Part shown: positions 17,097 through 25,133 of the stretch, piece by piece
Position numbering within the stretch: position 1 is the first letter of the stretch
Layout of the letters: every line of letters starts with the position of its first letter
Notes under the pieces: model-generated
The model's database searches: none
Told to the model about the DNA's origin: nothing
What the model saw: only the letters and a program-made list of their open reading frames with translations
Made by a program: the position numbers and the translations under genes
Source of the DNA: Actinomadura sp. NAK00032
Lineage (GTDB): Bacteria; Actinomycetota; Actinomycetes; Streptosporangiales; Streptosporangiaceae
Length of the DNA stretch: 64,000 nucleotides
Direction of reading: 5' to 3'
NCBI RefSeq assembly: GCF_013364275.1
Contig: NZ_CP054932.1
Coordinates: 6,758,001-6,822,000, forward strand

Positions 17097-17175
17097 TAGA
17101 GTGAGTGCCATGTCGGGGCCCTCTCGCGGGAGGGCCCCTCGCCCTGCCTGCATGATCAGAGGTCCCCGAACATGA
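17097..17175 (+). promoter_or_regulatory. Possible leaderless 21-codon leader ORF overlapping the next gene
   Basis: A -10-like TAGAGT (17097-17102) stands 7 nt before an ATG at 17110. That ATG opens a 21-codon frame whose TGA (17173-17175) overlaps the start ATG of the next gene (ATGA). The hairpin at 17115-17138 lies inside this frame. The layout resembles a leader peptide with a hairpin, but the -35 match is poor and chance is possible. Confidence 0.3.
17115..17138 (+). terminator. Hairpin in 5' region of the 189-residue hypothetical gene
   Basis: A perfect 9-bp stem, GGGGCCCTC (17115-17123) with GAGGGCCCC (17130-17138), and a 6-nt loop, 38 bp past the membrane-protein stop and 33 bp before the next start. 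It is either a terminator for the upstream gene or an attenuator for the next one. Confidence 0.6.
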
Positions 17176-17741
17176 ACGACCACGAGGTGCACGAGGAGTG
17201 CATGCGGCTCCTCCGGGACGGCCTGCCCGTCCCCGCTCCCGCCGCCTTCGAGGAGGGACGGGACTTCCTTCCGCTCGGACTCGACATGGACGGCGACGTC
17301 GCCGTCGTCACCTTCCTCCACCAGTGGGGCGACACGTCGGCGTTCGTCGAGGGTTGGACGTTCCACAAGCGCGACGGCGAGTGGCGGGAGCTGGGCGGTG
17401 CCGGCGGGTTCGCGCCCGCCGAGCCCCTGGCGCGCCGCTCGTCCGGCGAGATGATGGGCCGCCACCTGCTGAAGTACGGGTCGGGGCGCAGCGTCCGCAA
17501 CTCCAACCGGCTGCTGCCGTGGGGCGCCAAGTGGGTGCACGAGGCGCGGCTGCGGGCGTCGGCGGAGGTGGCGCGGGTCCGGGTCGGCAGCCGGATCCTG
17601 GACGTCCCCGAGCACGGGCACGTCGTCGTCGTGTGGGGCGCCCGCCGGGGCCCGGTCGTGGAGGCCCTCGCCGCGGACGGCGCGGTGCTGGACGCCATGG
17701 ACCTGGACCGCCCGGCCGTCGCGTCCCGCCCGCAGGGCTGA
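17172..17741 (+). CDS. Hypothetical protein, 189 residues
   Basis: A soluble protein of unknown function. It is acidic in its N-terminal half, with a predicted mix of strands and helices. Distinct segments are AVVTFLHQWGDTSAFVEGWTF (trimmed here: VVTFLHQWGDTSAFVEGWTF), a Gly/Arg-rich centre and VVVWGARRGPVVEALAADG. The ATG at 17172 has AGAGG 9 nt upstream. It is followed closely by the TetR operator, but it ends before that site and is not obviously part of that regulon. Confidence 0.65.
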   Translation: MNDHEVHEECMRLLRDGLPVPAPAAFEEGRDFLPLGLDMDGDVAVVTFLHQWGDTSAFVEGWTFHKRDGEWRELGGAGGFAPAEPLARRSSGEMMGRHLLKYGSGRSVRNSNRLLPWGAKWVHEARLRASAEVARVRVGSRILDVPEHGHVVVVWGARRGPVVEALAADGAVLDAMDLDRPAVASRPQG

Positions 17742-17744
17742 TAT

Positions 17745-17763
17745 TTGACCGTTCGGTCTTGAA
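17745..17763 (+). promoter_or_regulatory. TetR-type operator upstream of the 17781 regulator gene
   Basis: TTGACCGTTCGGTCTTGAA contains the inverted repeat GACCG-TT-CGGTC, 18 bp before the TetR start. Its reverse complement, TTCAAGACCGAACGGTC, is nearly the same as the site at 18408-18427 before the SDR gene. The site resembles NemR-like boxes (GACC-N4-GGTC). Autoregulation is inferred. Confidence 0.7.
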
Positions 17764-17780
17764 CGGGTTATCGTCCTGCC

Positions 17781-18362
17781 ATGGCACGGACGAAGGAGTT
17801 CGACCCGGACGCCGCCCTGCGGCGCGCCCTCGACCTGTTCTGGGAGCGCGGCTACGAGGCGACGTCCATGGCCGACCTCGTGGAGCACCTCGGGATCGCC
17901 CGCGCCAGCATCTACGGCACGTTCGGCGGTAAGCACGAGCTGTTCCTGAAGGCGCTGGAACGCTACCTCCAGGAGACCGACCCCAAGATCGCCGAGGCGC
18001 TCGCCCAGCCGGGCCCCGTGCTGCCGGCGGTGCGGGCGCTGATCGAGCGCTACGCGGCGGACGCGGCCCGCGACCGGCCGCGGCGCGGGTGCCTGGTGGT
18101 GAACACGGCGGTCGAGCTGGCCGCCCGGGACCCGGACGCGGCACGGCTGGTCGAGGCGAGCTGGTCGTTCCTGGAGGCGTCCCTGACGTCGGCGCTCATG
18201 CGCGCGCGGGCCCAGGGGGAGCTGCCGCCGGAGAAGGACCCGCGCTCGCTGGCCCGCCTCCTGCTCGTCCTGTTCCAGGGCATGCGGGTCCTCGGCCGCG
18301 CGCCCGCCGACGACGGCCGCCTCCGGGACGCGACGCGCGAGGCGCTGTCCCTGTTCGACTGA
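17781..18362 (+). CDS. TetR/AcrR-family repressor
   Basis: A 193-residue repressor. The N-terminal helix-turn-helix (about residues 8-55) reads ALRRALDLFWERGYEATSMADL and ARASIYGTFGGKHELF, with the signature Y-x-x-F. The C-terminal ligand domain is of the TetR_C type seen in regulators of reductases (RPRRGCLVVNTAVELAARDP). It is followed by the SDR gene. Matching operators before both genes indicate that it controls itself and the dehydrogenase, probably responding to an electrophile or small substrate of the SDR. Confidence 0.9.
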   Translation: MARTKEFDPDAALRRALDLFWERGYEATSMADLVEHLGIARASIYGTFGGKHELFLKALERYLQETDPKIAEALAQPGPVLPAVRALIERYAADAARDRPRRGCLVVNTAVELAARDPDAARLVEASWSFLEASLTSALMRARAQGELPPEKDPRSLARLLLVLFQGMRVLGRAPADDGRLRDATREALSLFD

Positions 18363-18407
18363 CCGCCGCCCCGCCCCGGCTCTGGCCGTGGGTTCTGCAT
18401 GGGTTTA

Positions 18408-18427
18408 TTCAAGACCGATCGATCTAG
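18408..18427 (+). promoter_or_regulatory. Second TetR-type operator, upstream of the SDR gene
   Basis: TTCAAGACCGATCGATCTAG shares TTCAAGACCGA, a central CG and the second-arm TC with the reverse complement of the site at 17745-17763. It lies 15 bp before the SDR ATG and overlaps the expected promoter, as a repressor site would. Confidence 0.65.
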
Positions 18428-18442
18428 AAAGTAGGAGCCGTC

Positions 18443-19192
<750 letters not shown>

Positions 19193-19231
19193 CAACGCTT
19201 TTCGGGACGGCTCACAGGGCACACTCAAGGC

Positions 19232-19921
19232 ATGGCCCTCACACCCGACTACGACTCCGACCCGGAGCGCTTCCGTCTCGCCGGCAGGGTCACCAGGAAG
19301 TACCTGATCGGGGCGCGGAGCCTGCACGACCACGTCGCCATGAAGCTGGTCAACACCGGCGCGTCCCTCGTCCTGGACATCGGCTGCGGGGAGGGCGCCC
19401 TCAGCGCCGCCCTCCCCCGTCCGGCGCCGCTCCGGCTCGTGGGCCTGGACGCGTCCGCCGCCCTGCTGCGCGCCCACCCCCGGCCGTGCGTGCGCGGCGA
19501 CGCGCTGCGGCTGCCGTTCCGGGACGGGACGTTCGACGCCGCCGTGGCCGTGAACATGCTCTACCACCTGGACGACCCAGGGCCCGCCCTGCGCGAGGCA
19601 CGCCGCGTCCTCGCCCCCGGCGGGATGCTGCTCGTCTCCGCGATCTGCCGGAACGACAGCCCCGAACTGTCGCCCGTCTGGCGCCCCGAACCCACCCCGT
19701 TCGACGCCGAGGACGCCCCCGACCGGGTCTGCGAGGTCTTCGGCGAGGTCGAGGTGGAGCGCTGGGACGCCCCGCTGATCACGCTCCCCGACCGCGCCGC
19801 GATCCGCGACTACCTGATCGCCCGCCGCGTGCCCCGCCCCCAGGCCGCCGAGGCCGCCGCCCACCTGGACACGCCCCTGCCGGTGACGAAGCGCGGCTCC
19901 CTGGTGGTCGCGCGCCGCTGA
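19232..19921 (+). CDS. Class I SAM-dependent methyltransferase
   Basis: A 229-residue methyltransferase with the Methyltransf_11 core: motif I VLDIGCGEGALS (about residues 47-58), acidic post-I GLDAS, motif II FDAAVAVNMLYHLDDP and motif III RVLAPGGMLLVS. The N-terminal ~40 residues (PERFRLAGRVTRKYLIG) may help bind substrate. It stands alone between the SDR and a convergent response regulator gene 10 bp away. The acceptor is unknown. Confidence 0.87.
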   Translation: MALTPDYDSDPERFRLAGRVTRKYLIGARSLHDHVAMKLVNTGASLVLDIGCGEGALSAALPRPAPLRLVGLDASAALLRAHPRPCVRGDALRLPFRDGTFDAAVAVNMLYHLDDPGPALREARRVLAPGGMLLVSAICRNDSPELSPVWRPEPTPFDAEDAPDRVCEVFGEVEVERWDAPLITLPDRAAIRDYLIARRVPRPQAAEAAAHLDTPLPVTKRGSLVVARR

Positions 19922-19931
19922 CCCTCTGCGC

Positions 19932-20537
19932 TCATAGCCAGCCGCGGTCCTGGGCGGCGCGGGCGGCGGCGTGGCGGTTGCCCGCACCGAGCTTGGTGAC
20001 GGCGGCGGACAGGTAGTTGCGGACGGTCCCCTCCGACAGGCCGAGGTCGCGGGCGATGCGCGCGACGGGGGCGCCGCCGGCGGCGGCGCGGAGGGCGTCC
20101 AGCTCGCGCGGGGTGAGCGGGCACTCCTCGGCGGCGAGGGCGTCGGCGGCGAGCTGCGGGTCGATGTAGCGGGCGCCGGCGGCGACCTGCCGGATGACCT
20201 CGGCGAGCCGCCGGCCGGGCGCGTCCTTGCCGAGGAAGCCGCGGACCCCGGCGGCCATGGCGCGGCGCAGGTTGCCCGGCCGGCCGTGCGCGGTCACGAT
20301 CACCAGCCGGCAGGACGGCAGGTCGCGGGAGAGCCGCTCGGCGGCGGCGAGCCCGTCCAGTCCCGGCATGTCGATGTCGAGGACGGCGACGTCGGGCTTC
20401 AGGGCGAGGGCCCGGTCGACGGCCTCGTCGCCGCGGCCGACGTCGGCGGCGACCTCGATGCCGTCCTCGGTCTCCAGCAGCAGGACGAGCGCCTCCCTGA
20501 TCAGCAGGTGGTCGTCGGCGAGCAGCACGCGGATCAT
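19932..20537 (-). CDS. NarL/FixJ-family response regulator (DesR-like)
   Basis: A 201-residue regulator. The receiver has the acidic pair in LLADDH, the phospho-Asp in VAVLDIDMPG and FLGKDAPG containing the conserved Lys. The C-terminal LuxR-type HTH is LTPRELDALRAAAGGAPVARIA, then LSEGTVRNYLS. Family look and kinase partner resemble the DesK/DesR lineage. The ATG at 20537 overlaps the kinase stop by 4 nt. There is no efflux or desaturase gene next to it except the ABC ATPase upstream of the kinase. Confidence 0.88.
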   Translation of the reverse strand: MIRVLLADDHLLIREALVLLLETEDGIEVAADVGRGDEAVDRALALKPDVAVLDIDMPGLDGLAAAERLSRDLPSCRLVIVTAHGRPGNLRRAMAAGVRGFLGKDAPGRRLAEVIRQVAAGARYIDPQLAADALAAEECPLTPRELDALRAAAGGAPVARIARDLGLSEGTVRNYLSAAVTKLGAGNRHAAARAAQDRGWL

Positions 20538-21664
20538 GGCGCCTCCTCCGGCGCGGCGGGGACGGCGGCCGCCACCCGGAACGTCCCGTCCCCGGCGGGG
20601 CCGGCGGCGAACTCGCCGCCGGCGGCGGTGATCCGCTCGGCGAGCCCGGCCAGGCCGCTGCCGGCGTCGCCGGCGCGGCGCCCGGCGCCGTCGTTGACGA
20701 TCTCCACCTCGACGCGGTCGCGGCCCGCCCGGACGGTGATCTCGCACCAGGTGGCGCTGGAGTGCCGCAGGAGGTTGGTGGTGGCCTCGCGGGCGACCCA
20801 GCCGAGCGGCTCATGGACGTGCGGCGGCAGCGCCGGGGACACGTCGGGGCGTTCGCAGCGGATCCCGGCGGCGCGCAGCACGGCGGACATGCCGTCCAGC
20901 TCGGTGCGCAGGGACGTGGCCCGGTAGCCGCGGACGACCTCCCGGACGTCGCGGACGGCGTCCCGGGCCATGGTCTGGATCTCGGTCAGCTCCTTGCGGA
21001 CGCGCCCGTCGTCGCGTTCCACGAACCGTTCGGCGACCTCGGCGCGCAGCGCGACCGCCTGGAGGCTGTGCCCGAGGACGTCGTGCAGGTCGCGGGCGAA
21101 GCGGAGCCGCTCCTCCCCCACCGCGGACCGCGCCAGCTCGGCGCGCGCCTCCCGCAGCTCCTGGACGACGTGGAACAGCCAGACCGTGACGTACCCGGAG
21201 AAGGCGCCGAGCGGGACCGCGGCGACCTCGTACAGGACGGCCAGGGCGGGCAGCCCGAGCAGCACGCCGTAGACGGGGGTGAGCACGGTCGCCGCCACGG
21301 CCGCGCCGATCGCCTCCCGGACGGGCAGCACGATCGCGATCAGCCCGGCCGGGACGAGCAGCGCGTTGCCCCACCCCCGGTCGATGCCGAGCAGCAGCGG
21401 CATCGCCCAGCTGATCAGCGCGATCGCGGCCAGCCCGACCCGGTGGGCGGGCGCGGTGCGGCGCATCAGGTTCTGCCACAGGAGCCGGGCGTACAGGACG
21501 TACGCGGCGCCGGTGCCGGTGAGGGCGAGCAGCAGGCGGCCCGCCTCCCGGCGCTCGGTGATCTCGTACCAGAGCGCGGGCGCCAGGAACCCGGCCAGCG
21601 TCATCACCGTCATCCCCACGATGATCGCGGCGATGACGGTGGGACGCGGGAGGGCGGGCTGCAC
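20534..21664 (-). CDS. Sensor histidine kinase (DesK-like)
   Basis: A kinase of about 376 residues. Five to six N-terminal hydrophobic helices (to ~residue 165) are followed by the phospho-acceptor motif FARDLHDVLGHSLQ and an ATPase domain with WVAREATTNLLRHS, EIVNDGAG and GSGLAGLAERI. Two starts are possible. The GTG at 21664 is 7 nt past a -10-like TACGCT and could be leaderless; another GTG lies at 21688. The first is used here. It shares the operon with the regulator gene and is preceded on the same strand by the orphan ABC ATPase. Confidence 0.85.
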   Translation of the reverse strand: MQPALPRPTVIAAIIVGMTVMTLAGFLAPALWYEITERREAGRLLLALTGTGAAYVLYARLLWQNLMRRTAPAHRVGLAAIALISWAMPLLLGIDRGWGNALLVPAGLIAIVLPVREAIGAAVAATVLTPVYGVLLGLPALAVLYEVAAVPLGAFSGYVTVWLFHVVQELREARAELARSAVGEERLRFARDLHDVLGHSLQAVALRAEVAERFVERDDGRVRKELTEIQTMARDAVRDVREVVRGYRATSLRTELDGMSAVLRAAGIRCERPDVSPALPPHVHEPLGWVAREATTNLLRHSSATWCEITVRAGRDRVEVEIVNDGAGRRAGDAGSGLAGLAERITAAGGEFAAGPAGDGTFRVAAAVPAAPEEAP

Positions 21665-21721
21665 GCGCCCAGCGTATGCGGCCGGCACGGGGGTCGTCCG
21701 GGAGCGCGGGGCGGCGGCCGG

Positions 21722-22393
21722 TCAGGCGGCGCGGCCGGCCGGGGGGCACTGGAGCCGGGCGGCGTCGCGGCCGGTGACGAGGCAGCCGTCGTCCAGGATC
21801 CCGACCCGGTCGGCGCGGCACGCCTCGTCCGGGTCGCGGGTCGTGATCACCGCGCTGACCCCGTCCGCGGCGAGCATGAGCAGGACGGACCACACCTCGC
21901 GGGCCGCGGCGGCGTCGAGCCCGGCGGTCGGCTCGTCGAGGAACAGCACGTCGGACCGTCCCACCAGGGCCAGCGCGATGTCGAGCATGCGCCGCCGGCC
22001 GGGGGTCAGCCGCTCGAAGGGGACGTCGGCGAGGTGGGTGAGGCGGGCCAGGCGCAGGGCCTCGTCGCGGGTGAGCGGGTCGAGGGTCCAGCGCCGCCAG
22101 GTGTCGATGACCTCGGCGACGGTCAGCCCTGGGAACAGGCCGCCGTCACGCCACACCGCCCCAGCGCGCGCGGAGTCGCGGTCGGTGTAGGGGTCGGCGC
22201 CGTAGAGGCGGACGGTTCCGCTCGTGGGACGGCGCAGGCCGGCGAGCATCTCCAAGAGGGTGGTCTTGCCGGAGCCGTAGCGGCCCAGCAGCGCGTAGAC
22301 CTCGCCTTCGGCCACGGTGAACGAGACGTTTCGCACGGCCTCGTTCAAGTCCAGGTCGCGTACCTCGATCACAGGTGCCTTCATGGCATCCAT
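21722..22393 (-). CDS. Orphan ABC-type ATPase with altered catalytic motifs
   Basis: A 223-residue ABC nucleotide-binding domain with no permease nearby. Walker A is intact (GRYGSGKTT, from residue 37), as is Walker B (DVLFLDEPTAGLD, ~148-160). Other motifs deviate: the Q-loop Gln is replaced by Arg (VWRDGG, ~82), the signature reads LTPGRRR instead of LSGGQ (129-135), and the H-loop His is replaced by Arg (TTRDPDEA, ~184). ATP may bind but hydrolysis is doubtful. ATG 22393 was chosen; MKAP at 22384 is an alternative. It may serve the two-component system next to it, which is inference. Confidence 0.82.
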   Translation of the reverse strand: MDAMKAPVIEVRDLDLNEAVRNVSFTVAEGEVYALLGRYGSGKTTLLEMLAGLRRPTSGTVRLYGADPYTDRDSARAGAVWRDGGLFPGLTVAEVIDTWRRWTLDPLTRDEALRLARLTHLADVPFERLTPGRRRMLDIALALVGRSDVLFLDEPTAGLDAAAAREVWSVLLMLAADGVSAVITTRDPDEACRADRVGILDDGCLVTGRDAARLQCPPAGRAA

Positions 22394-22475
22394 GCTGGCC
22401 GCCGGTGGCGCGGGCGTGCAGTCACGGACGTCAGGAGACGGTCATGAGGTTCGCAGGGGTGACCCATGACAAATG

Positions 22476-23756
22476 TCAGGGTTCGGCGATCGCCCATCCG
22501 GTCGGCGGGACGGTGACGCCATCGGCGGTGAAGCTCGCTTCACCGGCCACGCACGTCCAGTCTGCGGCGGGCAGTTCAACCTTGGCGGGCTCGCCGTCCA
22601 GGTTGAGGACGACCGCGAGCCGCTCTGCGCCGTGCCCCACTGTGTAGGAGAGAACCGTGTTGGTCAAGGTGGCGACCGTGGTTTCGGCTCGGACCAGCCA
22701 CGGGTGACGTCGTCTTAGTCCGATCAGATGCTGGTGTAGGCGGTGGTAGGAGGCGCCGTAGCCGGGCGTCTCGTCGGGACGTTCCGGGAAGGCCGGCCGT
22801 ATGGCGTCGTCCCCGCCTGGCCGTTCCTCTTTCACGCCTTCGTAACCGAACTCATCACCCGCGTAGATGGACGGAACACCACCGACCGTCAGCAGGATGA
22901 CGAGCGCGTGTTCCCGGTGCTCTTCCCGGTTCAGGCGGCTGGCGATGCGGGTCACGTCGTGGTTGCCGAGGAAGGTCTGCGGGGCGAACCTACCGAGCAT
23001 CGTGTTGTGCCGGTCGAGCGCATGGGCCAGCTCGAAGAAGTTGCCGTCGTTGAGCGAGCTCCAGATGGCCTTCCAGAGTTCGTACTGGGTGACGGAGTCG
23101 AATCCGGTGTCTTGCACCAGGCGGATGTAGTCGCCGTGGATGACCTCGCCGACGAACCAGGCGTCGGGGAAGCGCGCGCGGACGCGGTCTGTGACCGTCC
23201 GCCAGAACTCCGGCGGAACGGCGTAGGCGGCGTCGAGACGCCAGCCGTCTATGCCGCGCTCGAGCCAGTGGGTCATGACGTCGGTGACGTAGTCGGCGAC
23301 CTCGGGTTCGGCGTGGTTCAGCGTGACCAGCCGGTCGTGGCCCTCGAACGTGCGCAGATCCGGGTGGAACCACTTCCGGTACCGGGACGCGTCACCCTTC
23401 GCCGAGACGTCGGCGAAGGGTTCGAAGCCGCGCCCGACATGGTTGAAGACACCGTCGAACAGGATCCTGACGCCCTTCTGGGAGGCGTCGTCGATGAGCC
23501 GCCGCAGGTCGTCCTCGCCGCCGAGCCTGGGGTCGACCCGGTAGTGGTCGACGGTGTCGTAGCCATGGGTCTCGGACGCGAACACGGGACCGAGCGCGAG
23601 CCCGTTGCAGCCGAGCCCGACGAGGTGGTCGAGCCAGCCGCCGAACCTCGCGAGCCTGGGCGTCGGGGGCGTTCCGGCGGGGAGGGCGTCCCGCTCGGCA
23701 CCGACGAATCCGAGCGGGTAGGCATGCCACCAGATGGCGTGATCGGACCAGCGCAT
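22476..23756 (-). CDS. GH13 alpha-amylase family glycosidase
   Basis: A 426-residue alpha-glucan-active enzyme of glycoside hydrolase family 13. The conserved regions are DGVFNHVG (~101-108), GWRLDAAYA with nucleophile Asp175, FVGEVIHG with acid/base Glu204, and FLGNHDVTR with Asp267. No signal peptide is seen, so it is probably cytoplasmic and acts on maltodextrins, trehalose-type or other oligosaccharides. The C-terminal ~70 residues form the usual beta domain. It lacks the starch-binding modules and length of secreted amylases. It stands alone, without a transporter next to it. Confidence 0.9.
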   Translation of the reverse strand: MRWSDHAIWWHAYPLGFVGAERDALPAGTPPTPRLARFGGWLDHLVGLGCNGLALGPVFASETHGYDTVDHYRVDPRLGGEDDLRRLIDDASQKGVRILFDGVFNHVGRGFEPFADVSAKGDASRYRKWFHPDLRTFEGHDRLVTLNHAEPEVADYVTDVMTHWLERGIDGWRLDAAYAVPPEFWRTVTDRVRARFPDAWFVGEVIHGDYIRLVQDTGFDSVTQYELWKAIWSSLNDGNFFELAHALDRHNTMLGRFAPQTFLGNHDVTRIASRLNREEHREHALVILLTVGGVPSIYAGDEFGYEGVKEERPGGDDAIRPAFPERPDETPGYGASYHRLHQHLIGLRRRHPWLVRAETTVATLTNTVLSYTVGHGAERLAVVLNLDGEPAKVELPAADWTCVAGEASFTADGVTVPPTGWAIAEP

Positions 23757-23821
23757 GCCCGTCCCTTACCCGGAGAGAGCGTCCCACCCGCCCATGCGGG
23801 CCTGCGCGCGTTCCGTGCGGG

Positions 23822-24985
23822 TCACGCGCGCACAAGAATGTCCGGAGTCAGCCCGTCCAGAGTCTTGATTCCAGAGAGCGCCATGGTCAGCTCCAGTTCG
23901 GCCTGGAGGCAGCGCAGTACGTGCTGAACTCCCGCCTGACCGGCGAGGCCCAGCCCATAGGCGTACGGACGCGCGACCAGGACGGCCTTGGCGCCGAGTG
24001 CCAGCGCCTTGGCGATGTCCGCTCCGGTCCGGATCCCGCTGTCGAACAGCACGGTCGCCTGGTCGTGGACGGCCTCGACCACGCCCGGGAGTGCGTCCAG
24101 TGAGGCGATGGCCCCGTCCACCTGGCGTCCGCCATGGTTGGAGACGATGACGGCGTCCATGCCGGCGTCCACGGCCTGGCGCGCGTCGTCGGGATGCTGG
24201 ATGCCCTTCAGCGCGATGGGCCCGTCCCAATGGTCGCGCAGGAAGATGAGGTCGTCCCACGTCAGGCTGGGGTTCCCGAAGTTGGCGACCCAGTGCAGGA
24301 TCGCCATGTCGCGGTTCTCCTTCGTGATGGGCCCGCCCACGGCCTTCTGGAAGACAGGGTCACTGAAATAGTTCGCGACACCGATCCCGCGCAGGAACGG
24401 CAGGTACGCCTGGTTCAGATCGCGCGGGCGCCACGCCAGCGTGAACGTGTCGAGGGTGACGACAAGGGCCGTGTAGCCGGCGGCCTTGGCCCGCTCTAGG
24501 AAGCTGACCGCAAGCTCCCTGTCCTTGGGCCAGTACAGCTGGTACCAGCGGGGTCCATCACCGTTGGCCTCGGCCACGTCCTCGATGGAGTACGAGGACG
24601 CCGTGCTCAGCACCATCGGCACCCCCTCGGCCGCCGCCGCCCGCGCCACTGCCAGCTCACCCTCCGGATGGAAGATCGATTGGACGCCGATGGGCGCGAG
24701 CAGCACCGGCGAGGGCATCGCGGTCCCCAGCACCTCCACCGACAGGTCCCGGTCGGCGACGTCCCGCAGCATGCGCGGCACGATCCGCCACCGGTCGAAG
24801 GCCGCCCGGTTGGCGCGCGCCGTCGCCTCGCTGCCCGCCGACCCCGCCACGTAGCCGAACGCCTGCGCCGACAGCGCGCGCTCCGCGAGGCCCTCCAGCT
24901 TCGTCAGATCGGTCGGCAGCGTCGGGACGACGTCACCGAGCCCCTGCAGATAGATCGAGTTCTGGAAGTCGGCCAGCCCGCTCAA
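23822..24985 (-). CDS. FMN-dependent alpha-hydroxy acid oxidase, lactate 2-monooxygenase type
   Basis: A 387-residue flavoenzyme with a TIM barrel. FMN and substrate elements are PVLLAPIGVQSI, LSTASSYSIEDVA, YQLYWPKD, LKGIQHPDDA, VSNHGGRQVDGA (catalytic His and substrate-binding Arg) and a phosphate-binding end DSGIRTGADIAKALALGA. Length and the long loop before VGGPITKE fit lactate 2-monooxygenase, which turns lactate into acetate and CO2, but other 2-hydroxy acids are possible. A TTG at 24985 with GGAGG 5 nt upstream is the best start; a GTG at 24997 lacks a ribosome site. Confidence 0.87.
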   Translation of the reverse strand: MSGLADFQNSIYLQGLGDVVPTLPTDLTKLEGLAERALSAQAFGYVAGSAGSEATARANRAAFDRWRIVPRMLRDVADRDLSVEVLGTAMPSPVLLAPIGVQSIFHPEGELAVARAAAAEGVPMVLSTASSYSIEDVAEANGDGPRWYQLYWPKDRELAVSFLERAKAAGYTALVVTLDTFTLAWRPRDLNQAYLPFLRGIGVANYFSDPVFQKAVGGPITKENRDMAILHWVANFGNPSLTWDDLIFLRDHWDGPIALKGIQHPDDARQAVDAGMDAVIVSNHGGRQVDGAIASLDALPGVVEAVHDQATVLFDSGIRTGADIAKALALGAKAVLVARPYAYGLGLAGQAGVQHVLRCLQAELELTMALSGIKTLDGLTPDILVRA

Positions 24986-25133
24986 AGGAACCTCCACCTG
25001 GGGATATCGGTACCGTCGGTCCTCAAGATGCCAGGTTCGGCAAGGTGACGGAACGGCATAGATCCGCCGAGTTCGGCGCCACACCCGGTGGGGCGGGCGA
25101 AAGATGTCCCCGGGACCGGCCACAATGTGGGGC

